Source: Streptomyces sioyaensis
GTDB lineage: Bacteria > Actinomycetota > Actinomycetes > Streptomycetales > Streptomycetaceae
Direction: 5' to 3'
DNA length: 64,000 nucleotides
Assembly (NCBI RefSeq): GCF_004122735.1
Contig: NZ_SDIF01000013.1
Coordinates: 47,274-111,273 of the forward strand
The position numbers were made by a program, and so were the translations under genes. Positions 51,391-58,735 of this stretch are shown here, piece after piece (the first letter of the stretch is position 1; each line of letters begins with the position of its first letter). Under the pieces are notes generated by a model. The model had not been told where the DNA came from. It did not search any database and saw only the letters and a program-made list of their open reading frames with translations.

Positions 51391-51510
51391 ATGCAGAAGG
51401 ACATCATCCACAACGACCCGCTCGAAGGCGACGAGGAGAACCGCCGGCCGAGCATCGGCATCACGGTGACCGTCCCGTTCCGCGCCGCTGAGGACACCGA
51501 GGAGGACTGA
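51391..51510 (+). CDS. candidate RiPP precursor peptide, 39 residues
   Basis: ATG at 51391 with AGGAG 8 bases upstream; TGA at 51508-51510. The N-terminal part (residues 1-20) is polar and acidic and would be the leader: MQKDIIHNDPLEGDEENRRP. A short beta-branched, hydrophobic stretch follows (residues 21-30, SIGITVTVPF). The tail (31-39) is acidic, RAAEDTEED. There is no Cys. The gene lies between the peptidase and the radical SAM gene and is flanked by strong hairpins. I infer that residues 21-30 are the modified core, with Ile22, Ile24, Thr25, Val26, Thr27 and Val28 as candidate C-methylation sites. No known precursor family was recognised. Confidence 0.75.
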   Translation: MQKDIIHNDPLEGDEENRRPSIGITVTVPFRAAEDTEED

Positions 51511-51516
51511 TCCTCC

Positions 51517-51547
51517 CCGGCCGGCCCGGCGCCACCGGGCCGGCCGG
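51517..51547 (+). terminator. perfect 13-base-pair hairpin after the precursor gene
   Basis: CCGGCCGGCCCGG (51517-51529) pairs with CCGGGCCGGCCGG (51535-51547) around CGCCA; all pairs are G-C. It sits 6 bases past the precursor stop and 67 before the radical SAM start, suiting partial termination. Confidence 0.8.
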
Positions 51548-51614
51548 ACCGTGCACCGCACCGGCCGGCCGCCGGCCGCCCGCCACCCCATTCGCCGCCG
51601 TACGTGGAGCCGAT

Positions 51615-53546
51615 ATGCGTGTCCTGCTGGTCAATATGCCCTGGTCCCCGATCGATCTGCCCTCGCTCGCACTCGGAATCCTCAGACGAAGCGTCGACGA
51701 GCGCACCTCCGGACACGCCGAGGTCCTGCACGCCAACCTGGAGTTCACCGACTGGATCACCCGGCGTACCGCATTCACCGGGGAGGACTACCAGTTCTAT
51801 GCGCTCTCCTCGTACTTCATGGGATGCGGCGACTGGGTGTTCTCCTCCGCGCTCTACGACGATCCCCAGTGGCGCGCCAAGGAGTTCAGCACGGCGATGC
51901 GCGGCAAACTGGGCGCGGAACGGTTGCAGATGTCGCACGAACTGCACCGCGTGGTACCGGAGTTCGTCCAGGAGATCGCCGGGCGGATCGTCGCGGCCGG
52001 TCCCGACGTCGTCGGCTTCACCTCCACCTTCCAGCAGAACACCGCGGCGCTGGCCGCCGCCAAATACGTCAAGCGCCTCGCCCCGCACATCAAGACCGTC
52101 ATGGGCGGCGCCAACTGCGACGCCGAGCAGGGCGCCGCCGCCCACCGCAACTTCGACTTCCTGGACTTCGTGGTCCGCGGCGAGGGTGAAGCGGCCTTCC
52201 CGCAGCTTCTCACCGCCCTCGACGAGGGCACCGAGCTGTCCGCCGTCCCCGGGCTGTGCCACCGGCAGGCCGACGGCACCAGCACCGCCAACCCGATGAG
52301 CACCAGCCCGCTGCCGCCCGCCACCATCCTCCCGCCCGACTACAACGGCTACTTCGAGCGGCTGGCGGCCTCCGTGGCGAGCAACTGGGTGGAGCCCAAG
52401 CTCGTCGTCGAGGGGGCCCGCGGCTGCTGGTGGGGCGAGAAGCACCACTGCACCTTCTGCGGCCTCAACGGCTCGTTCATGCAGTTCCGCAGCAAGAGCC
52501 CCGAGACCTTCCTCGACGAGATCATGGACATGGCCCGCCGCCACCGGGTGCTGGACATGTACCTCGTCGACAACATCCTCGACATGGGCTACCTCACCAC
52601 CGTCCTGCCCCGCATCATCGACAGCGGCTACGACCTGCGGATGCACATCGAGATCAAGGCGAACATGCGCCGCCCCCAGCTGCGCACCCTCGCCGAGGCC
52701 GGAATGATCTACGTCCAGCCGGGCATCGAGAGCCTGAACAGCCGGGTGCTCGACCTGATGGACAAGGGCGTGAGCGGCTGTCAGAACGTCCGGATGCTCC
52801 GCGACGGAGCCGAGACCGGACTCTCCGTCTGCTGGAACTACCTCCACGGCTTCCCCGGCGAGACCGCCGCCGACTACGAGCCCGTGATCGCCCAGATACC
52901 GGCACTGGAACACCTCAACCCGCCGGTCGACCGGTCCGCGCGCATCGCGATCGAACGCTTCAGCCCGTACTTCAACCGGCCCGAACTCGGCTTCACCGGC
53001 CTGCGCCCCGAGGTGCACTACCGCTTCACCTACGACCTGCCCGAGTCCGAACTGCTCGATCTGGCCTATGTCTTCGAGGCACCCGAACGCGGCATCACCG
53101 AGCCCACCGTCACCGCGCTCAACGAGGCCCTCGGCGCCTGGAAGAAGTACCACGCGGACGCCCGGCTCACCCACGCCGACCTCGGCGACCGCATCGTGCT
53201 GGTCAGCCGCCGCCGCGCCTTCGACTGGGGCGCCATGGAACTCACCGAGCCGCTGGAGACCGCGGCCTTCCGGCTCCTCGACCAGCCGCACGCCCCCGCC
53301 GCCCTCACCCGCAAGCTCGCCGCGCGGCTGCCGGCACACACCGTCGACGAGGCCGCCGTCCACGCCCTCCTCCAGCGCTGGGTGACGCTCGGGCTGGTCT
53401 TCACCGACGGCGGCCAGTACGTCCATCTGGCACCGGCGGCCGTCAACGAGGACCTGCTGCGGCTCGACTACATGCGCCACACCCATGCCGCCCCCGCCCC
53501 GCAGCAACAGCCGGACGACGCCGCCCGCGCCGTCGCCCACGTCTGA
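51615..53546 (+). CDS. B12-binding-type radical SAM enzyme, RiPP maturation C-methyltransferase family
   Basis: 643 residues from the ATG at 51615 (GGAG upstream). The N-terminal domain (about 1-200) has the Rossmann-like cobalamin-binding fold without DxHxxG (MRVLLVNMPW...VMGGANCD...VVRGEGEAAFPQLL). The radical SAM barrel carries the spaced cluster motif Cys271-x7-Cys279-x2-Cys282 in GCWWGEKHHCTFCGLNG, a pattern typical of the RiPP maturation radical SAM C-methyltransferase family. A C-terminal domain (about 480-600) could bind the leader. It probably methylates unactivated carbons of the 39-residue peptide. Its own substrate is not proven. Confidence 0.9.
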   Translation: MRVLLVNMPWSPIDLPSLALGILRRSVDERTSGHAEVLHANLEFTDWITRRTAFTGEDYQFYALSSYFMGCGDWVFSSALYDDPQWRAKEFSTAMRGKLGAERLQMSHELHRVVPEFVQEIAGRIVAAGPDVVGFTSTFQQNTAALAAAKYVKRLAPHIKTVMGGANCDAEQGAAAHRNFDFLDFVVRGEGEAAFPQLLTALDEGTELSAVPGLCHRQADGTSTANPMSTSPLPPATILPPDYNGYFERLAASVASNWVEPKLVVEGARGCWWGEKHHCTFCGLNGSFMQFRSKSPETFLDEIMDMARRHRVLDMYLVDNILDMGYLTTVLPRIIDSGYDLRMHIEIKANMRRPQLRTLAEAGMIYVQPGIESLNSRVLDLMDKGVSGCQNVRMLRDGAETGLSVCWNYLHGFPGETAADYEPVIAQIPALEHLNPPVDRSARIAIERFSPYFNRPELGFTGLRPEVHYRFTYDLPESELLDLAYVFEAPERGITEPTVTALNEALGAWKKYHADARLTHADLGDRIVLVSRRRAFDWGAMELTEPLETAAFRLLDQPHAPAALTRKLAARLPAHTVDEAAVHALLQRWVTLGLVFTDGGQYVHLAPAAVNEDLLRLDYMRHTHAAPAPQQQPDDAARAVAHV

Positions 53547-53568
53547 CGCCGGTCCACAAGGAGACACG

Positions 53569-54237
53569 ATGCACCGCACCGCCACCCCCACCGGGCCGAC
53601 GCTCAGCGCCTGGCGGGACTACGACGAAGCCGCCTGCGCACTGCCGGGCATGAGCCTGGGCGCCCTCGTTCCGGCCGGCCCGCCGACGGAGCAGGCCGAC
53701 CGGCTGTGGGAACTCGGCGTCCGCCGTGTGCGGTTCGCCGAGGACATCGACCTGACCGCGGTCGACGAGCCCGACGCCGCCGCGCACGCCGTCCAACGGC
53801 TGTGCCTGATCCGCGACCTGACGGCCCGCGCGGTCCTGGTGCAGTGGCGGCTGCGCCTGCCCGCGGAGCCCGACGACGGCTGGCGCGACCTCAGCCACCT
53901 CCAGCCGCCCGGGACCCTCACCGGCCCCGCCGACCCGGCGGCCGCGCTCACCCAGTGGCGCAGGGAGCACTATCTCTGCAAATGCCTGTGGCGCCAGGGC
54001 CCGGGTTTCGTCCAGATCCGCGACCGCCGGTGGGGCGACCTGCGCCGCTTCACCGCGGACGAGCCCGCGTACCGGGAGGCGATCGACACGCTGGCCTACG
54101 GCGCCCTGCAGTCGGCCGTGCCCGACGCCATCACCGCCGACTTCCTGGCGGAACGGCTGATCGCCCGCACCGGACCGCTGCTGTGGTGGCTGCCGTACCG
54201 CGTGAACCGGTGGCTCCAGGAGGCGATGGCCATTTGA
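53569..54237 (+). CDS. DUF5825-like partner of the radical SAM enzyme
   Basis: 222 residues from the ATG at 53569 (AAGGAG upstream), 22 bases after the radical SAM stop. The sequence has a central W-rich basic patch (REHYLCKCLWRQGPGFVQIRDRRWGDLRRF) and the C-terminal LLWWLPYRVNRWLQEAM. It resembles the DUF5825 proteins found next to this radical SAM family in Streptomyces. No catalytic motif is obvious. It may be a substrate-recognition or scaffolding protein. The family name is from memory of that context and should be confirmed. Confidence 0.7.
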   Translation: MHRTATPTGPTLSAWRDYDEAACALPGMSLGALVPAGPPTEQADRLWELGVRRVRFAEDIDLTAVDEPDAAAHAVQRLCLIRDLTARAVLVQWRLRLPAEPDDGWRDLSHLQPPGTLTGPADPAAALTQWRREHYLCKCLWRQGPGFVQIRDRRWGDLRRFTADEPAYREAIDTLAYGALQSAVPDAITADFLAERLIARTGPLLWWLPYRVNRWLQEAMAI

Positions 54238-54267
54238 ACCCGGGCCGGCAGCCACCGCGGACCGGAG

Positions 54268-56064
54268 TCAGGGCGCGCTGGGCGTCCTCGGGCGGCGCCC
54301 CTCGGGCATCCGCTGCTCGAACCAGACGACCTTGCCCGTGCTCAACCGCGTCGCTCCCCAGCGCTGCGCCAACTGGTCGACCAGGAACAGGCCGCGCCCG
54401 CCCTCGTCACCTGCCTGCGCGCGCCGCATCCGGGGCACCTGCGGGGAATCGTCGCCCACCTCGCACCGCAGCACATCGGTGCGCAGCAGCCGCAGGGCGA
54501 TCGGCCGGGAGGCGTAGCGCACCGCGTTCGTCACCACCTCGCTGACCATGAGCTCGGTCGCGTCCAGCATCGAGTCCAGCCCCCAGCGGTGCAGTGCCCG
54601 GCGGGTCAACTGCCGGGCCCGGCCCGCCGTTTCGGGCTGCGGGCTGAGGAACCAGTACGCGACATTGAGCGGCGGGAATCCGTCGAACCGGGCGGCGAGC
54701 AGCGCGACATCGTCGTCCAGGGTCTCCGGCTCCAGGATGTTCAGCACCGCGTCGCAGAGCATGTCCAGCGGCGGGGAACCGAGCGCCTCGGCGGCGGCTT
54801 GCAGACGGGCGCGCAGCAGCTCCACCCCTGCCCAGACATCCCGTTCCCGGGACTCGACAAGGCCGTCGGTGTACAGCAGCAGGGTCGCTCCGGTGGGCGC
54901 GGGCATCTCCACCGATTCGAAGGGCACGCCGCCCACCCCGATCGGTGCGCCGGGCGGGATCTGCAGCACCTCTCCGTAGCCGTCCGGGTGCAGCAGCACC
55001 GGGGGCGGATGGCCCGCGTCGGCGATCAGCAGCCGCTGCGCTATCGGGTCGTAGACGGCGTAGAGGCAGGTGGCCATGTGCTCGCTGCCCAGGCGCTGGG
55101 CCTGCTCGTCGAGGTGGTGCAGTACCTCCTCGGGCGGCAGGTCGAGCCCGGCGAGGGTCTGCACGGTGGTCCGTAGCTGGCCCATGATCGCGGCGGAGGT
55201 CATGGAGTGCCCCATGACGTCGCCGACGACCAGCGCGACGCGGTTGCCGGGCAGCGGAATCGCGTCGTACCAGTCGCCGCCCACCTGAGCGGTGTCGGAA
55301 GCCGGCAGATACCGGCTCGCCAGTCGGACGCCCGTGGTCCGGGGCAGCGACGAGGGCAGCATCGTGAGCTGGAGCGCGTCCGCCATGGAGGCCTCTTGGC
55401 CGGACTCCCGGGCCTTGTCGATGCCCAGCGCGGCATGGGTGGCCAGTTGGGAGGCGACGAGCAGATCGTCCTCCGCGAAGGCGGGCCGGCCGGTCCCGCG
55501 CAGCAGGGCGACGGTGCCCAGGACGTGCCGGCGGCCGTACAGCGGGGCGACGATCAGCCGCCGGCCCGGTGGCGTGGTCGCCGGCAGGCTCGCCACCGGC
55601 TCCAGCAGGGCGGTCACCGTGGGCACGAGCCCGGGGGCGTCGCCGAACACGGGCCGCCCCGCCAGCAGGATCCCGACGAACCGTCCGCGCACCGTCAGCG
55701 GCACGAACTCGGCGGTCCCCGCAGGCGCCTCGGTCACCGAAACCTCCGGCCCCTGGGCCATGCTGTCCAGCCGCAGGACGATCGGCCCGGCCGGCTCCGC
55801 TTCCCCGCTCGGCAGCGGATCCCGCAGGTGGACGAGGACCGCGTCGGCGAACGCGGGGATCGCCGCCCGGCACAGTTCCCCCAGCGTTTCGTCCCGGTCG
55901 CTGCCCCACGCGATCCGGCGCGTCGCGGATTCGAGGTAGCGCAGACGGTCCGTCTGCGCCTCGGGGCCACGCTCCGCTTCCCCGCGGGCACCCTCCGCAG
56001 GGCGCCCCCCGGATCCGGCGGGGAGCCTGCCGGGTCCGTGGTGGGGGGTGCGGGGCTCCATCAC
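54268..56064 (-). CDS. GAF-PP2C-HATPase (SpoIIE/RsbW-type) phosphatase-kinase
   Basis: 598 residues. After a disordered N-terminus (about 1-40) a GAF domain spans about 45-220, the PP2C phosphatase about 235-455 (GGDWYD, VGDVMGHS, LDDDVALLAAR) and an RsbW-like HATPase about 470-585 (EVVTNA, GDEGGRGLFLV). It combines opposite activities on STAS antagonists, as in the large protein at 36447. The adjacent methyltransferase is 57 bases upstream on the same strand, and the sigma factor and STAS genes follow 3 kb away, so this phosphatase is a good candidate regulator of that sigma factor. Confidence 0.9.
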   Translation of the reverse strand: MMEPRTPHHGPGRLPAGSGGRPAEGARGEAERGPEAQTDRLRYLESATRRIAWGSDRDETLGELCRAAIPAFADAVLVHLRDPLPSGEAEPAGPIVLRLDSMAQGPEVSVTEAPAGTAEFVPLTVRGRFVGILLAGRPVFGDAPGLVPTVTALLEPVASLPATTPPGRRLIVAPLYGRRHVLGTVALLRGTGRPAFAEDDLLVASQLATHAALGIDKARESGQEASMADALQLTMLPSSLPRTTGVRLASRYLPASDTAQVGGDWYDAIPLPGNRVALVVGDVMGHSMTSAAIMGQLRTTVQTLAGLDLPPEEVLHHLDEQAQRLGSEHMATCLYAVYDPIAQRLLIADAGHPPPVLLHPDGYGEVLQIPPGAPIGVGGVPFESVEMPAPTGATLLLYTDGLVESRERDVWAGVELLRARLQAAAEALGSPPLDMLCDAVLNILEPETLDDDVALLAARFDGFPPLNVAYWFLSPQPETAGRARQLTRRALHRWGLDSMLDATELMVSEVVTNAVRYASRPIALRLLRTDVLRCEVGDDSPQVPRMRRAQAGDEGGRGLFLVDQLAQRWGATRLSTGKVVWFEQRMPEGRRPRTPSAP

Positions 56065-56121
56065 TCGTGGGTGTCCGTCACTCGTGGATGTCCGTCCTGT
56101 GGGTGCCAGGACATGCCGGCC

Positions 56122-56823
56122 TCAGTCGCGCCGCCGGCAGCGCAGAAAGAGCTGCTCCTCGGGCGGTACGTCCGAGATCGACGGGGCGTAGGTGTACGAG
56201 GTCTCCTCGACGACCCCGAAGTCCGCCGCCTCGATGACCGTGCGCAGGTCCTCCCGCAGATAGCCGGACACCCGGATGGTGTTGCCGAGGAACGGCATCG
56301 TGAAGTAGTCGACGTCGGCCTCCACCATCGCGAGCGCGAACAGGCCACCGGGGACCAGCAGGTCGTGGATCGTGTGCAGCGCGAGGGGGATCTCGGCACG
56401 CGGCAGCATCAGCAGGGAGAAGAACGCCGCGACCGCGTCGAAGCGGCCCAGGTCGTGGGGGCCGCCGGGCTCCAGATCGGCGATGTCCAGCCGGTGGAAC
56501 GTTGCATCGGGCACATATTTCCGGGCGAGCGCGACCATCCCACGGGACAGATCGACGCCGACCACCTCGCACCCCGCGTCCACCAGCTGCCGGGCGGTCG
56601 GAAGGCCGGTTCCACAGCCGAGGTCGAGGACGCGGGAGCCGCCGGGCAGCGACCGGATCAGCCACTCGCCGGCCGCGAGCTGTCCCTCCTTGAACGGGAA
56701 CGCCTCGTCATAGCGGTCACCGATCGCATCGAACGCCTCGGCCTGCCCCTCGCGGTCGGGCCGTACGTCCTCGCCACCGGTCTCGTCGCTCCCGTAGCCG
56801 GTCTCCAGGAATCCGTCGCTCAC
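56122..56823 (-). CDS. class I SAM-dependent methyltransferase
   Basis: 233 residues from the GTG at 56823. Motif I is RVLDLGCGTGLPTARQL, motif II VVGVDLSRGM, and motif IV FDAVAAFFSLLMLPRAE, as in Methyltransf_25/11 proteins. The N-terminal FDAIGDRYDEAF helps to close the pocket. The methyl acceptor is unknown: small-molecule substrates such as quinones, lipids or natural products are all possible. Same strand as the phosphatase downstream of it. Confidence 0.88.
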   Translation of the reverse strand: MSDGFLETGYGSDETGGEDVRPDREGQAEAFDAIGDRYDEAFPFKEGQLAAGEWLIRSLPGGSRVLDLGCGTGLPTARQLVDAGCEVVGVDLSRGMVALARKYVPDATFHRLDIADLEPGGPHDLGRFDAVAAFFSLLMLPRAEIPLALHTIHDLLVPGGLFALAMVEADVDYFTMPFLGNTIRVSGYLREDLRTVIEAADFGVVEETSYTYAPSISDVPPEEQLFLRCRRRD

Positions 56824-57094
56824 GAATTACGCCTCTTCACGTGCGTCTATTCGATTACTTCCATCATGCACCCCACCCCGGCCGCGGGCTCGTAGGGACC
56901 GCGTACGACACCACGGCCCGCATACCGCCGGCGCGGTGCGTGCTCCCTCGCCATGCCCCGGTGGCGACGACGGGGCATGGCCCGGTGGCGCACGACGGGG
57001 GACGCCGGACGAACGCGTCGCGCCGCCGCCCCGACGACCGCGGGCGGGCACCCGGCCTCTACGGCCGGAGCCCGCCCGACGGGAACGGTCCCGG

Positions 57095-57952
57095 TCAGCG
57101 GTCGCTGAGCATGCCGGCGCGCAGCTTGGTCAGGGTGCGGGTGAGCAGGCGGGAGACGTGCATCTGGGAGACGCCGAGCTCGGCGCCGATCTGGGACTGG
57201 GTCATCTCCTGCCCGAAGCGCAGCTCGATCAGCTGGCGCTCCCGCGCGTCGAGCTCCTGCAACAGCGGCGCGAGGGCATGCAGGTCCTCGACGGTCCCCA
57301 TGGCCGGATCCTCCTCGCCCAGGACGTCGGCGAGGGCACGACGCTGGTGGGAGGGGTCGGGATCGGTGGGGGTGTCCAGCGAGCCGGCCGAGTAGCCGTT
57401 GGCCGCGACGATCCCCTCGATCACCTCGTCCTCCGACAGGTCCAGATGGGCGGCGAGTTCCTGGACCGTGGGGTCGCGGTCGAGCTGGACGTGCAGCTCT
57501 TCCTTGGCCTTCGCCAGATCGCTGCGCAGCTCCTGCAGCCGGCGCGGGACGTGCACCGCCCAGCCGGTGTCGCGGAAGAAGCGCTTGATCTCGCCGAGGA
57601 TGTAGGGCACGGCGAAGGTGGAGAACTCGACCTCACGGGAGAGGTCGAAGCGGTCGATGGCCTTGATCAGTCCGATCGTGCCGACCTGGATGATGTCTTC
57701 CATGTCGTCGCCACGATTGCGGTAGCGACGCGCGACGTAGCGCACCATCGACATGTTCATCTCGATGAGCGTGTTCCGTGCGTACTGGTACTCGTGCGTG
57801 CCCTCGTCGAGGAACCGCAGCCGGTCGAAGAACTGCTTCGACAGCTCCCTCGCGTCCCTCGGGGCCACCGTGCTGGGGCACTCCACCTCCGGCAGTTCTG
57901 TGGCCAGGTCGGAGTGCTGCTCGGTTGTGGTGTCGTTCACGACGGTGGTCAT
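57095..57952 (-). CDS. SigB/SigF-family RNA polymerase sigma factor
   Basis: 285 residues from the ATG at 57952; GGGAGG precedes a double ATG and the second has the better spacing. Region 2 shows MSMVRYVARRYRNRGDDMEDIIQVGTIGL-type sequence, region 3 RDPTVQELAAHLDLSEDEV, and region 4 the helix-turn-helix MTQSQIGAELGVSQMHVSRLL. The group is controlled by anti-sigma kinases and STAS antagonists; the neighbouring STAS gene fits. No dedicated anti-sigma (RsbW) gene adjoins it, but two phosphatases in the window carry RsbW-like domains. A SigB-type promoter candidate lies just upstream. Confidence 0.93.
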   Translation of the reverse strand: MTTVVNDTTTEQHSDLATELPEVECPSTVAPRDARELSKQFFDRLRFLDEGTHEYQYARNTLIEMNMSMVRYVARRYRNRGDDMEDIIQVGTIGLIKAIDRFDLSREVEFSTFAVPYILGEIKRFFRDTGWAVHVPRRLQELRSDLAKAKEELHVQLDRDPTVQELAAHLDLSEDEVIEGIVAANGYSAGSLDTPTDPDPSHQRRALADVLGEEDPAMGTVEDLHALAPLLQELDARERQLIELRFGQEMTQSQIGAELGVSQMHVSRLLTRTLTKLRAGMLSDR

Positions 57953-57997
57953 CATGCCTCCCTGCGCATCCGGCACACGCGAACGCACAGCGGCCGC

Positions 57998-58022
57998 CTA
58001 CCCAGCAAGAACACTCTCATGC
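57998..58022 (-). promoter_or_regulatory. SigB-type promoter candidate for the sigma gene
   Basis: Read leftward: GCAT, 15 bases, GGGTAG, against the SigB/SigF pattern GNNT-N14-16-GGGTAY. Only the last base deviates. It ends about 45 bases before the sigma factor ATG, which suggests autoregulation. Confidence 0.4.
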
Positions 58023-58103
58023 GGATGACTTGCCAGTTCAGCGCCCGGTCTCGGCGTTCGTACAGGTGCCGAGCCCGCCGCGCCACGAGGCGCACGACCC
58101 CGT

Positions 58104-58517
58104 TCACTCGCCGGGGGTGTCGCCGGCCTCCGGCCCGGACGCCGCCGCATCCGGCAGCGCGGCCGCCGCGAGCGCGAAGAGCGCCTCCTCGGGGCTGGCG
58201 TGCACGGGCATGGTCACACTGATCCCGGTGAGGTCGAGCAGACGCAGGACTTCGGGGGACACCGCGGCCAGCCGCAGACTTCCCTCGACCCGCTTGGCGT
58301 CGTTGCCCGCCCGAATCAGGACGCTCAGGCCGGAGGAATCCATGAACGGGACGGCCCGCAGGTCGACCACGAGGTGCTGCCGGCCGTGCACGAGCTGGTT
58401 GGCGAGCTGATGATGAAGCACGGTGCCGGTCTCCGTGTCCAGCTCCCCTTGGACGGCCACGACCGCCACCTGCGGATCGATGACGGACACCTCGACGCTC
58501 AACTCATCGGTCTTCAC
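58104..58517 (-). CDS. STAS-domain anti-sigma-factor antagonist
   Basis: 137 residues from a GTG at 58517 (a second GTG is directly before it; GGGGAGGGG upstream). The STAS core shows VAVVAVQGELDTETGTVLHHQL and the phosphorylation loop LRAVPFMDSSGLSVLIRAG, in which the Ser pair after Asp is the kinase target. In its unphosphorylated form it should bind an anti-sigma HATPase and free the sigma factor encoded 151 bases downstream on the same strand. The PP2C proteins here would dephosphorylate it. Confidence 0.92.
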   Translation of the reverse strand: MKTDELSVEVSVIDPQVAVVAVQGELDTETGTVLHHQLANQLVHGRQHLVVDLRAVPFMDSSGLSVLIRAGNDAKRVEGSLRLAAVSPEVLRLLDLTGISVTMPVHASPEEALFALAAAALPDAAASGPEAGDTPGE

Positions 58518-58560
58518 CACGCGCCCCTCCCCTTGTCCATTGATCAACGGTGGCCCTCGT

Positions 58561-58585
58561 GTACCCACTCCTCTTCTCTTCAGTC
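58561..58585 (-). promoter_or_regulatory. SigB/SigF-type promoter for the STAS gene
   Basis: Read leftward: GACT, 15 bases, GGGTAC, a full match to GNNT-N14-16-GGGTAY. It ends 43 bases before the GTG at 58517. It implies positive feedback by a SigF-like factor. Confidence 0.55.
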
Positions 58586-58735
58586 GGAGCGGCACGAGGC
58601 GGGGCGGGGAGCGGCAGATACGGCGGCCGTCATATTGCCCACCGGCCGTCAACTCCCTTGTATAGAGCGGAAGTTGACTAGCATGGCGCTCCGGCGACGG
58701 CGGGGGAGTGGGGCGGGGGCGGTGCGCGCCGTCGT

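Noticed and set aside
51135..53591. 818-codon leftward frame across the RiPP locus
   Set aside because: Antisense to the radical SAM gene, whose cluster motif and fold are unmistakable.
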